Positions 43,670 to 55,182 of a stretch of 64,000 nt of DNA are shown piece by piece. The position numbers were made by a program, and so were the translations under genes. Under the pieces are notes generated by a model. The model saw nothing but the letters and a program-made list of their open reading frames with translations. It ran no database searches and had not been told where the DNA came from. Within the stretch, counting starts at the first letter, position 1. Each line of letters opens with the position of its first letter. This stretch comes from Acanthornis magna. Taxonomy: Eukaryota > Chordata > Aves > Passeriformes > Acanthizidae. The DNA is taken from positions 1,736,001 through 1,800,000 of the forward strand of contig JAWUZG010000177.1 of NCBI GenBank assembly GCA_036785705.1, in the 5' to 3' direction.

Positions 43670-44400
43670 ATAGGTTGGGTTTTTTTGTTTTTTGGTTTTT
43701 TTTTGGGCCATTTTTTGGTGGAAGAATCCAGTTTAAAATGGAAGTTGCGGAAAATCGGTTTAAAATGGAAATTGCCGAAAAATCGGTTTAAAATAGCTTA
43801 TTTTTGGCCATATTTTTGGCGGAAAAATCCAGTTTACACTGGAAATTCTGGGGAAATGAATTTTAAAATAGAAATTTTGAAAAAAAAGAATTTAAAATAA
43901 AAATTTTTTTGCCATTTTTTGGTGGGGAAAAAACCAGTTTGAAATGGATTTTTCTTCCCTTTTTTTTTTTTTTTTTTTTTTTTTTGACAGAAAAATCCTT
44001 TTAGAAATTGAAATAGTGTGAAAAATCTAGTCCAAAATGGAAAATTTTTGTTTGTTTGTTTTTGCTTTTTTTGTGGAAAAATTGAGTTTAAAATAGAAAT
44101 TTTTTTTAAGATCCAGTTTAAAATGGGCATCCTCCTTTTTTTGGGGACACACACACACACACACACACCAGGTTGAAATTCGAATTTTCCCCCCCCATTT
44201 TTGTGGGAAAAAATATAAAAATTTTACTTTTTTGTGGGCATAAAATCCAGTTTAAAATGGAGGGTTTTTTCCATGTTGTTGTGAAAAAATCCAGTTTAAA
44301 TCATGTTATTCCCCATTTTGTGTGGAAAAATCCAGTTTAAAATGGATTTTTTTTTCCATTTTGTGTGGAAAAATCTAGTTAAAAATGGAAAAAAAAATTT
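43670..44400. repeat. Degenerate AT-rich tandem repeat upstream of NRF1 promoter
   Basis: A motif CCAGTTTAAAATGGAAATTT with long T runs and TTTTTGGTGGAAAAAT recurs about 15 times at irregular spacing. A (CA)n run of about 11 repeats lies at 44146-44168. No gene is seen. Confidence 0.8.
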
Positions 44401-44404
44401 CTGA

Positions 44405-44500
44405 ATTCACCTCTCGCTGTCCCCAAGTGGCCAGGGTGGTCAGGGAGACTTAATGATATTAAAGGTCTTTTCCAATGCAAACAATTCCGTGCTTTTTGGA
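44405..44500 (+). mobile_element. CR1 3'-end fragment
   Basis: Plus orientation: AAGTGGCCAGGGTGGTCAGG, GGTCTTTTCCAATGCAAACA and ATTCCGTGC. Confidence 0.7.
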
Positions 44501-45039
44501 GCTGAAAAATAAAGAAGAAGGATTTAAAACACAGTGAGGATAGGAGCTGAGGGAAATAATAAAAATGGGTGCAAATCTGTTTGTTTTTTGAGTCTTAAGG
44601 TGGGACTTGACATCTGATTCACTGTTGGATTTGTTTTTCCTTAGGAATGACATGGAAAAGAACAGGAACAGGCACGAGAAGAGTTTCCAGAAGCTGGTGA
44701 AGAGCAGCCTGGAAAGCAAAATATTTTCAGGAATATCCCTTCATTAAGGGACCATTTGTGTTTATTCCGTGCTCCGTGCTGGATTTTTGGCAGGTCAGAA
44801 ATTCTACAGGCTTTAAATTAATCACCCCACAGGCCTGGCATATCCTGGGATCTCCACAGGAGGAAAATCCTGGAGAAGGGTGGGTTTAGGTGAGCCACCA
44901 GGAAAATCCCACAGGGGTGGTAGGATGTGACAGTTCTGGAAGGGCCGTGGGACACTGGAGTTGGAGATTTTCAGAACAGGTTGGACAAAGCATGGCTCAG
45001 GAATGCTGCAGGTGGAGCTGCTCCTGCCTCAGGGAGCGG

Positions 45040-45540
45040 GATGGGTGTCCTGGAGTCCCATCCACGTGCAGATTTCCCAGGGATGGGTGTCAGGATGTCC
45101 TTGAATCCCATCCAGGTGCAGATTTCCCAGGGATGGGTGTCAGGATGTCCTAGAGTCCCATCCAGATGCAGATTTCAAAGGGATGGGTGTCCTGGAGTCC
45201 CATCCAGGTGCAGATTTCAAAGGGATGGGTGTCGGGATGTTCCATCCAGGTGCAGATTTCTGAGGGATGGGTGTTGGGATGTCCCATCCAGGTACAGATT
45301 TCCCAGGGATGGGTGTCAGGATGTCCTGGAGTCCCATCCAGGTGCAGATTTCTGAGGGATGGCTGTCGGGATGTCCTGGAGTCCCATCCAGGTGCAGATT
45401 TCAAAGGGATGGGTGTCGGAATGTCCCATCCAGGTGCAGATTTCCCAGGGATGGGTGTCAGGATGTCCTGGAGTCCCATCCAGGTGTAGATTTCCCAGGG
45501 ATGGGTGTTGGGATGTCCCATCCAGGTGCAGATTTCCAAG
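45040..45540. repeat. 40-50-bp minisatellite
   Basis: About 11 units of TCCCATCCAGGTGCAGATTT, CCCAGGGATGGGTGTC and an optional 10-base GATGTCCTGGA insert, so lengths alternate between about 40 and 50 bp. CR1-like sequence precedes it at about 44930-45040. Confidence 0.9.
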
Positions 45541-46527
45541 GCCACATGTTGCTGATGAATTTGGAATGGGCTGGTCCAACCGTGGGATTGTGAAAGTGTC
45601 CAATATCCTGCACCAGTTAAAACCCTGACTGTAGAAAGCAATCAGGCAGTGAACAGTTGATTTTAATTAATACCTGTTTTATTGGGCTGTAATAAATTAT
45701 TTTAGGGCTTTGCTGCCTATTTTGAAGTTCTGGTCTGGATGCTCCAAGGCTGTCCCAAAAGCTCCTTGTTTGGTGTGTGATTTTACAAGAAAATGAAGTC
45801 AGAATGCAGGATCTTTACTTAGAGTTCCCCTTCTGCAGCAGCAGTGACCAAGAGCGCTGTGGGTTTCAGGTTTGCCTTTCTATAACCAGTGATTAATTAT
45901 TTCTGTTCCACCAGTTCCCAGAGTATCTGGAAATTAAAGACAGCAGTGCTGGATGCAACATTCCCTGCAGCCAAGCACCCGAAAAGCAGTGGATTTTATG
46001 GCAAAGACAATTAATGGGGAGACAAAGATCAGACTAAAGAAGGGGGAAATGAGGTGGGAGCTTGCTGGCAGGAAGGCTGTCCCCTCCCAACCCCACAGGT
46101 TGCCTGGAACTTGTTTTCCCACCGGGGAGGATTTTTCAATCAGTTTTTAGGACAGGGCTTGCCTGACTCGAGTGGCTCATTTCCACACCGGGGGCTGCTG
46201 GAACACCTGATGTTCCCAGTCCTTAGGTGTGGGACAGAGCTGGCAGGGAGCCCCAGGGGGACACCTCCTCTGGCCAGCTGAGTTTGAAACGTCATCCTCA
46301 CGCAGCACACAGCTCCCAAAAACGAACTGCTGCACTGACTTCCACAAAGGGCTGCAATTCCACTCCCTGGGAGATACAGCTCCATGTCCAGCCTGCTTTT
46401 CTTCGGGAAATAAACACCTGGAGCGGGCGCTGAGCACTGATTCCCCCGAGCTGGATGTGTGGGATGCGCTTTCCCTGCGATGTCGCTGTGGCCAGGCGGG
46501 TGTGTGCTCACCGTGACCCTGGTCATG

Positions 46528-47755
46528 GTCAGCAGGAGCAGGGCTCAGCTCCTCTGTCGCCCTGTCACTGTCAGGAGCAGGGCTGAGCTCCTCTGTGGCC
46601 CTGTCACTGTCACCAGGAGCAGGGCTGAGCTCCTCTGTGGCCCTGTCACTGTCAGGACAGGGCTGAGCTCCTCTGTGGCCCTGTCACTGTCAGGAGCAGG
46701 GCTGAGCTCCTCTGTGGCCCTGTCACTGTCACCAGGAGCAGGGCTGAGCTCCTCTGTGGCCCTGTCACTGTCACCAGGAGCAGGGCTGAGCTCCTCTGTG
46801 GCCCTGTCACTGTCACCAGGAGCAGGGCTGAGCTCCTCTGTGGCCCTGTCACTGTCACCAGGAGCAGGGCTGAGCTCCTCTGTGGCCCTGTCACTGTCAG
46901 GAGCAGGGCTGAGCTCCTCTGTGGCACTGTCACTGTCACCAGGAGCAGGGCTGAGCTCCTCTGTGGCACTGTCACTGTCACCAGGAGCAGGGCTGAGCTC
47001 CTCTGTGGCCCTGTCACTGTCACCAGGAGCAGGGCTGAGCTCCTCTGTGGCCCTGTCACTGTCACCAGGAGCAGGGCTGAGCTCCTCTGTGGCCCTGTCA
47101 CTGTCAGGAGCAGGGCTGAGCTCCTCTGTGGCCCTGTCACTGTCACTGTCAGGAGCAGGGCTGAGCTCCTCTGTGGCCCTGTCACTGTCACCAGGAGCAG
47201 GGCTGAGCTCCTCTGTGGCCCTGTCACTGTCACCAGGAGCAGGGCTGAGCTCCTCTGTGGCCCTGTCACTGTCACCAGGAGCAGGGCTGAGCTCCTCTGT
47301 GGCCCTGTCACTGTCACCAGGAGCAGGGCTGAGCTCCTCTGTGGCCCTGTCACTGTCAGGAGCAGGGCTGAGCTCCTCTGTGGCCCTGTCACTGTCACCA
47401 GGAGCAGGGCTGAGCCCCTCTGTGGCCCTGTCACTGTCACCAGGAGCAGGGCTGAGCTCCTCTGTGGCCCTGTCACTGTCACTGTCAGGACAGGGCTGAG
47501 CTCCTCTGTGGCCCTGTCACTGTCACCAGGAGCAGGGCTGAGCTCCTCTGTGGCCCTGTCACTGTCACCAGGAGCAGGGCTGAGCTCCTCTGTGGCCCTG
47601 TCACTGTCACCAGGAGCAGGGCTGAGCTCCTCTGTGGCCCTGTCACTGTCACCAGGAGCAGGGCTGAGCTCCTCTGTGGCCCTGTCACTGTCAGGAGCAG
47701 GGCTGAGCTCCTCTGTGGCCCTGTCACTGTCACCAGGAGCAGGGCTGAGCCCCTC
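46528..47755. repeat. 42-bp minisatellite
   Basis: About 30 units of 42 bp: GCCCTGTCACTGTCACCAGG, AGCAGGGCTGAGCTCCTCTG, TG. Shorter 36-bp units lack CACCAG, and a few have an extra CACTGT. Since 42 and 36 are multiples of three, frames remain open on both strands. Confidence 0.95.
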
Positions 47756-48082
47756 ACTGTGCACCAGTGATAAGCTCGGGGCATGGTGCTCCCTCTCCGA
47801 GGAACCCTCTGGCTCTGCACCACTCCCCCACCGGGCTGGGGGCAGGAGGTGTTTCTGTGCTCTGAGGTGCCCGAAAGGCACAGTCTGGGTGAGAATATCC
47901 CACACAATTTCACCCTCGTCATCCACCGCACCGAAGTCACAGAGTTTTTCCAGTTTTCGCACAGCCCTTTCTGTGGCCTTTAGCCCAAATTCCTGAGGGC
48001 TAAACCGTGGCCATGCTGGTTTCCCATGTGAGGAACTTACATTTCTGTAGCCATGGTAAATTTGAATTTGCTTTCTCAACAA
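47756..48082 (-). other. Unrecognised open frame running into the 42-bp array
   Basis: On the minus strand a frame stays open from 48082 through a non-repetitive segment of about 110 codons (with KLEKLCDFGAVDDEGEIVWD) and on into the minisatellite, 476 codons in all. The unique part has a balanced composition and is the only non-repeat frame here that looks protein-like, but I do not recognise a family. No convincing promoter, splice context or poly(A) signal was identified. It could be an exon of an unknown gene, a decayed retroelement or chance. Confidence 0.2.
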
Positions 48083-48099
48083 AATCTGATATATCAGAG

Positions 48100-49230
48100 A
48101 GTGGGATTGATCTCACCAGCGTTCTGTACCTAAACAAGACACCCAGTGCTGCTCTAAGCCCCTGCACACATTTAATCAGAGGAATCCCACCCTGAGCTGC
48201 TCTTGCTGTACTAATCTAGATAACCAGTCCAGGCATTGATGCAGACATTTCCATTTGGGGAAGATCAATCCCGTGAGTCCTGGTTTAGCAACATGTGAGA
48301 AGGAAAAGTGCAGGTTGGAGGTGTTAATTGTCACCTTGTGCTGATGAAACAGGAGCAGTGGGGAGAAGGGAGGAAGGCAACGAGAATAACAGGTTTAAAA
48401 TATGTGACAACATTAAAGGGTGTAAGGAGTGCACTTTGTTACCCTGAAGAGCTGAAAGGAAGGGATTTCGGGGGAACAGGGACATAACAAACCTCCCTTT
48501 GTGGAAGAGCACTGAGCTGTGGGTTCAGGGGAGCTCAGGGCCAGCACAGCTCTGCCACGTGCAGGCATGGGAACAGTCCTGGGGCCACCTGAGAGCTGAG
48601 GGACCCTGGGACACGCCAGGGGACACTGGGGACCTCACCAGTCTGAAATCCCACGAACACCTCCTTCCATCTCCTCTCCTGAGGAAGCTTGCGGCACCAG
48701 GCTGGGGAGAACTTTTAAGACCTGCCACAGCATCCCGAGAGACCCCAGCTGTGGTTCTAGGGGAGAAAAAGCAAAGTATCAGCTGCCAGTAGAAGAGTTT
48801 GAAATGTTTCCTGCTCTGCTGTCTGCTTCTCTGGTGATGGCAACAGAAATTGTGCAAAGCACGTGTGTAAGACAATGGAAAAGAAGGAGGAATTGATAAA
48901 AGTGGGTAGATTTCTAAGAAAACAGACCTACTCCTGGGATAGTTCCCAAAGGGCAAGCTATAATTATCAGGTATTCCCTCAAATATTGTGTCTATTTTCA
49001 GGAGGTTCTTCCTGGATAAAATATCTCAGCAGGCAAAACAACAGGTGACAGAAGCTCCCAAGGCCCCCATCTCAGGCTGTCATTTGAGAGCAGAGTGACA
49101 CCATGCCAAGCTCCATGGGTACACATGGAATAGCACCAGGACCCCGGTGCTTAGAAAGCTCCAGTATGTCCCAGCAGAAGACACCTGTTTGCCTGGCTCT
49201 TCATTGTTTTAGTGGCTGGATAAAATCTGC
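48100..49230. other. Intergenic, unique
   Basis: No gene or repeat recognised. Confidence 0.4.
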
Positions 49231-49237
49231 CCAACCC

Positions 49238-49449
49238 AACCAAACCCTGCAGACAGGAAATCATTATTCTCAACAGGCCCCTCCTCTTCTCTGGTGAAAA
49301 TAATTGCATTTTATACAAGCAAAGCGCTCCCAGTTGCTCCTCCAACCAAACCCTGTAGACAGGAAATGATTGTCCTCAACAGGTCCCTCCCCTTCTCTGG
49401 TGAAAATAATTGCATTTTATACAAGCGAAGCGCTCCCAGTTGCTCCTCC
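49238..49449. repeat. 106-bp tandem duplication
   Basis: Two adjacent copies share AACCAAACCCTG, AACAGG(C/T)CCCTCC, GGTGAAAATAATTGCATTTT and AGCGCTCCCAGTTGCTCCTC with few differences. Confidence 0.92.
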
Positions 49450-52400
49450 CCAACCATCTCTAGTGAGGGATACCTGAAAACCAGGCTGGGACACTCCCAG
49501 CACCATCAGCAGTGCAAAGCAGGTGAGATAATCCACATTTAAAGCCTCTTTCAGGTGTGTTGACCATATCAGCACTGAGAAAACTCCAGGAGAACCCACC
49601 TACAATAATTACTGTAACTCAATTGCTTCACTGATAGAACTTTAACTCAAACATTGCTGTTGTAACTTCAGATTTAACATCTGTCTGCACAGAAAACTCT
49701 TATTCCAGGCTGATTATCTCCATACTTCCCAGAACAGGCACTTCCTATTAAATGATGTGGGAGAAGTACCCCCAAGAGTTGTATGACCTACCTGAATCAC
49801 CCTGAGAGAGAAAAAAAAAAAATAAATTCTGAAGTTAAATGTAATTTTCAGCTTGTACTAAACAGCTCTAAGTATTTTTGCTTTCTTCAATAATCCGTGT
49901 GCTCCTGTCTCCCTGCTGACATTTCCTTTAGGGCTGCAGGAGCACTTGGCCTATCTGTGCAATTTCAGCTATTCCAACAACATTCCAACATTCAGCAGTA
50001 AATTCAGGTGAACTTTAAATATTTAGGTCAAGAATTTCCACCGAAGAGCAAACCGCTCCCTTCATGGCGCATGATTGTGGCCATGTGTTGGATTAAATAT
50101 TTTCCTCATTTTTCTTACACGTTTCTCTCTTCTAGTGCCATTTACAGCTAGAAGACAAATCCTGACACTAAGCCAGGCTTTTGTATAAAGAAGATTTCAC
50201 ACTTGGTTTACTTTGGCTTAGTTGTGAGTATATCAGAATTTAACAGTAAATTAAAAAACTCCTTTTTATTGTTTCTCCTGAAATCACCTGGCAATAACCT
50301 AAAAGGAACACAGTAATTTTAAAGGCCTCTATTTTATTTTAAAATAATTAAGTGTTTTTAACGAAATTGTGTGCAGCCTAAACAAAAAACAAGCAAAAAC
50401 CAAACAAAACCCCAAACAAACAAACAAACAAAAAACAAAAACAAAAAACGAAACAAAACAAAAAACCCCCAACCAAACTAACTAAAAAATAAATAAATTA
50501 AGGAACAAGGTATTTTCTGCTCAGGATTCTCTTATGGTCTGAGGCTGTTGAGATGGGAAGGCCCTATAAGGTTCCTCTAAGGGGACATCAAAAGAAGCAG
50601 GACTCCTGAATTCCCTGAATACTCCCAGGAAATGATACAATTTTTACAATAAATTTTAATTTATTTATTATATTTAATTTATCCAGTGGATACCAGGATG
50701 TAACAAACCCATCCCAGTGCTTGACCAGGGAGACATCGGTACCTGCAGGTGTCCTGCACAGCAACTCTTGGGTTCTAAGATTTCATACCTTTTGCTCCTT
50801 TGTATGGCAATTACAAAAGCAAAAGAGAGGAAAAAACCCAACTTATGTCTTCGTAAAAAATATATAGAAAGCTTGGAAGAGAGAGCCTTATAAAAAGACA
50901 GTAAATTTGGGGTTTTTTTGTTCAGCAGCAGGACAGTGAAAAATGAGCAAAGGAGAGAGGAGTTAACCCACTGAGAACTCTATTTTATTTCCTTCTGCTG
51001 ACGCCCTTTAGTGCCAACATTTTAAAAGCCTCTTGCAAGGAAGTTTTTCTTTAAAATTTCTCCATAGGAGCCCTCTTTGTTACGGAGATACCATTTCTGA
51101 GGAGAAGAGTCCTCAGCTCCATCCTCCCCTGGAGCTAGGAGGTGACAGCCAGGGCAGCTCTTCTCATGAGAACTGGGCCAAAAGGATCCCTGCCCCTCCT
51201 CGAGCCTTTCTGGCACATCCAGAGATCCACTGTGCTCTTCCCGAGGAGCAATAATGGGGAAGGAGAAACCAGGCAATGCAGAAACGCTGGCTGAAGGGAA
51301 GGGAAAAGACAGAAGCTGCTCTCATACAGCTTGAAACGCCCCAATTCCAAATGTGGCGAATAATATCTTTTATTAAACCTTAGATATTTATATATATCTC
51401 TCCACCACTGACATCACACAAGTCCTGTGACTCTCCCCACCCACAAACACACACATCAACATCTCCTGTATTTTTAACAGCAGGGCTCTGGTACACAACT
51501 TCCTGCAGGAAACGTTAACCAACAGTGGCAGCAGAGCACAGGAAGCCCCAACACTACAAAATTTAACTCCCTGCAAGACCTGACACATATAACACCACCA
51601 AGTTCCCTGGGCCATAAAAAAAAGGGCATCTCCAGCTTGCAGCTTCCCCTCACAAAATTCTTTGTGGATTTGGGCAGAGCAGGATGTATCAATCAGAAAC
51701 TCAGCTTCAATCCTGCACCCCAGCAGGCACAAAAGGCCATCAGAGAACCAAAGGCGGCCAGGTTGGGATAAAGCAGAAATGGCTGCAGCTGTCACGCTGC
51801 AGCTGTGGGCACTCCCTGTGAAGTCACAGCCACAGGAGCCACAGGCTCTCCCTCACAAGGCATGGCACAGCCTGCAGCACTTTTAAGCAAATCGAGCCAT
51901 TTGAAGTCCAAACTTTTCTTTAGAGATGTCTCTTGGTCTTCATTAACCACCAGGGAGCCGGAATGACATGTAAAATTCAGCTGAGAGGTAAAAGGAGGAA
52001 AAAAAAAAAAAGTGTTTCATTTTTCAGTTTGGGATGGTTGGGAGGGTTTTTCATCTGGTGTCAAAGAAATGAATGGCAACTTTTCAGATCCATCAGAAAG
52101 CAGAGTCTTTGTCCTTTGCACTTCACTGGTCACCATCTGGTGTGTTCAGTTGCATTACACTGAAATCAGATTTTTTTGTTAAAGGGAGAACATATAATAA
52201 TATTTCACTCTTTATTCCAGTAATTTTTAGATACTGGAACTTTGTAGTCTTGAAAGCTCTAATTTACCACAGATGTAAAAATGCCCTTGCTCACTTTTAA
52301 CCATCCCTAACCACATTAAGCAGTTCCTACCTCAGTGCTCGGAAACATCTGTCCCTAAAAGCTCTGTGTAGTAAATATATCGTACAAAAATCGAATCATT

Positions 52401-52630
52401 TGGGGTTTGAATTAATTTTTATAGCTCGAGATGCTGAATACAGAGGTTGCAAGGTATCTCTTGCTTCAGAAGGCTGAGACTTGGGGGAAATAGCTGCGAG
52501 TTGCTGTGACCAGAGACTTCCTGGTGGGTGGTGGGGAAAGGAGAACACGAGCGAATGAGGAGGAGACCTAGGTGCACAACTCAGAACAAACTGGAGCTGC
52601 AAACCACAGCCCTGAGCCACCAGAACGTGC
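49450..52630. other. Intergenic, mostly unique
   Basis: An A/C-rich simple tract with (AAAC)n-like units lies at 50385-50475. Otherwise no exon, RNA gene or known repeat is recognised over about 3 kb. Confidence 0.4.
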
Positions 52631-52639
52631 CAAGTGCAG

Positions 52640-52798
52640 GCTGATTAGCAGGGAACAGGAAATCCAGCGGCCTGGGGTCCATCCTGAGGACAGGGCTTAG
52701 TGCTGAACGCGGTGCTGCTGCTGGGCTGATGGTTGGACTCGGTGATTTTTCCAAATGGGAGCTTCTCCATCCTCAACGATTCTGTGATTATTTTCTTG
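52640..52798 (+). mobile_element. CR1 3'-end fragment
   Basis: Plus orientation: GCTGATGGTTGGACTCGGTG, a shortened middle, and CAACGATTCTGTGATTATTT. It accounts for part of the minus-strand frame at 52645-53076. Confidence 0.8.
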
Positions 52799-52802
52799 GC
52801 AT

Positions 52803-53640
52803 GTTGTGAGAGATCGAAATGGTTCATGGGTTGGTTAGACATTGCTAAAATCATCAAAGGGCTTTTGCCCACTGTGGCAAACTGCAAAGAATCTGCTGTC
52901 CATCTGTGACCGCCACAGCCCAGCCCTCCCCAAATACCCACACTAACTGGAATTTGGGGTTTTGAACCTGGAATAAGATACGGGGGATACTTCTGTCCAG
53001 TTATCCCAGACATGGGAAGAAGAATGGATCCGCCAGGGTATTGGAAGAGGAACTGGGGTGCTGATGGCTCAGACATTCAGGGGGAAGCAGCCGATGTGCA
53101 AATACCCGCCCAGCTGGAGAGGGCGAGCACAGCCCAGCTCAGGCCACAAGCTGATAAGGGGCCCTTATCAGGTCTGAACAGGGTACTGTCTTTGTCCTTA
53201 CTCAAGGGAACTCAGCCGGGACAATTCGGGAATATCGGGACATTCACACGTGGCACGAAGGTGCTCACCTCTGCCATAATGGGCCGTGATGGACCCAATT
53301 GTGCTGACATAAAAGAGCTGAATCGTCTTAGAAAGTGTCAAAGAGTCCCAAAGTGTCCCGTGATCCACAGCATTCCATCATCCAGGGCGAAACTCCAGGG
53401 GAGGAACCTGGGCATTGCCACCTGAACCTGAGTGAATATAAACCCAAAACATTTTGTGCTCCGTGCATTTCCCCTCCCCTTTCTTTGGGATTTCCCCTCA
53501 TCACCCGATCCCCCCTGCGACCATCACTTTGACAATAGACACAGAGACTGCAACAGCCAGGTCTCATCACGAGGCCTGTGCGTGGTGAGATCTTTCTCCT
53601 TATATCCTTTCCCTGTTTCTTTTCTTTACACATTTTCGTA
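52803..53640 (+). mobile_element. Possible long terminal repeat of a retrovirus-like element
   Basis: A block of about 840 bp with unlike base composition, a TATA-like AATATAAA near 53436 and pyrimidine-rich sequence after it, beginning TGTTGTGAGAG. I could not fix both ends or a target duplication, and no second copy is in the window. Confidence 0.25.
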
Positions 53641-53756
53641 AGTAATATTTTTATGCTTTTCTATTGTCACATCGCTATAGAAAATAACAGCCAAAATGGC
53701 TATGTAGCTGTTTTCCTCTGCAACCAAATTGCTCTAAAATAAACCCTACATATACA

Positions 53757-53782
53757 TTGTGTGTATATATATATTTATATAT
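53757..53782. repeat. (TA)n-rich microsatellite
   Basis: A short GTGTATATATATATTTATAT tract; otherwise 53650-54290 is unique and empty. Confidence 0.7.
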
Positions 53783-54295
53783 TTACAAACACCTGTGGCC
53801 TTCTGGGGGGGGGTTATACCACAAGCAGATGAAACAAATCCAGTGGAATGTGCAGTAGGACACATAAGGACAGCAGCTGGCTGACAAGCAATGCCATCAA
53901 TTGTTTTTTCCCTGGTCAAAACATCCTCACAGAGAGTATGTTTTAGGCTGGAGAAACAGCACGAGGCTATACAGGCCTTTATCAGATTGGATTGACCATG
54001 TTATAATTGGCTGTTACCTGTACCATAAAGGTACCTGGGAGCTGGAGGGGTGAAAGGAGCTGGGGGAGATGCACAGCTTCCCTCGAGATGGTGCTTCACG
54101 ATTTACCCCTGGCTGTGTCAAACACCCGTGCAGGAGATGGAGCAGAAGGGCTCTGAACTGTGGCATGGAGCTGTGGGCTCCAGCCAGGATGGTCAGGCTG
54201 ACAATGATCCCAGGAAGGGACAGCCTCGGGGTGGGGGCTCAGCATCATCTCTGCTGGGTGAAACAGAATCACTGACAACACCTAAGGCAGATTCC

Positions 54296-54670
54296 CACAA
54301 TCATTTGGGATGGAAAAGACCTCCAAGACCATCCAGTCCAAGCTATGCCCAGTCCCCACCTTGTCCCCAGCCCAGAGTGCCATCTCGAGGCATTCCTTGG
54401 ACACCTGCAGGGATGGGCACTCCACACCTCCCTGGGCAGCCCTGCCAAGGCCTGAGCACCCTTTCCATGGAGAAATTCCTGCTGATGTCCACCCTGAGCC
54501 TCCCCAGTCCAGCCTGAGGCCGTTCCCTCTCCTTCTGTCGCTGTTCCCTGGAGCACAGCCTGACCCCCCCGGCTGTCCCCTCCTGTCAGGAGCTGTGCAG
54601 AGCCACAAGGTCCCCCTGATCCCCTTTGCTCCAGGCTGAGCCCTTTCCCAGCTCCCTCAGCCTCTCCTCA
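54296..54670 (-). mobile_element. CR1 fragment
   Basis: Minus orientation: CACAATCATTTGGGATGGAA, AAGACCTCCAAGACCATCCA, CATGGAGAAATTCCTGCTGA and TGTCAGGAGCTGTGCAGAGC. It lies just downstream of SMKR1. Confidence 0.9.
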
Positions 54671-54958
54671 TATGACTGACTGTCAATCCTGCCATGGGTT
54701 CTGCCTCCTGAGCTCAAGGAGGTACCAGGGACTCGTCCCATCCATAAGGAATGGCAGTGATGGGGATAAAGCCAACCCCAGCACAGCCCTGCCAAGGCAC
54801 AACACTCCATTCCACACAGACCCAGCTGAAATGACAATGGCACAGTGTCCCCTGCCATTTGTCACTCCGGGCTTGAGCTGTAATGAAAGTGTCTTTGTAT
54901 GGACATAGCAGTGATTAAGGAAAATATTTGAGCTGACCACTGCAGAGCTCAGGCCAGG

Positions 54959-54964
54959 TTTAAT
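54959..54964 (-). terminator. ATTAAA polyadenylation signal of SMKR1
   Basis: On the minus strand ATTAAA lies 24 bases after the stop codon. This is the commonest variant of AATAAA and would give a very short 3' UTR of about 40-50 bases. Confidence 0.6.
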
Positions 54965-54988
54965 CACAGAAGAGGCTTCGCCGGGGAC

Positions 54989-55182
54989 TTAGGTTTTCCC
55001 TTTTTTCCCCTTCTTTTTGAGAGAGCCAGGCCAGGGATAACCCCGGAATTCCAGGAAGGAAGCGGCGTTGTGAGAGATGTAGTAAGCGTTGAGCATGACC
55101 TCTGGGTTGAGGAGATCTGGTTTCGCTTTCTTCTTTCCGCGCTTCTTGGAGCCTCTGCCACCCTTGGGTTTTTTGTCTTTGT
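54989..55182 (-). CDS. SMKR1: SMKR1 second exon (bulk of the protein)
   Basis: The polypyrimidine tract and tandem acceptor read TCTCTCTGCAGGCAG; using the second AG, the exon starts at 55182 with ACAAAGAC. The frame stays open to the stop at 54991-54989. It holds 64 of the 69 predicted residues, including the conserved hydrophobic helix-like core MLNAYYISHNAASFLEF and two lysine-rich flanks (GSKKRGKKKAK, LKKKGKKGK). Confidence 0.9.

Noticed and set aside
46459..47499. A 346-codon plus-strand serine/alanine-rich frame
   Set aside because: Translation of the 42-bp array; the opposite strand is open as well.
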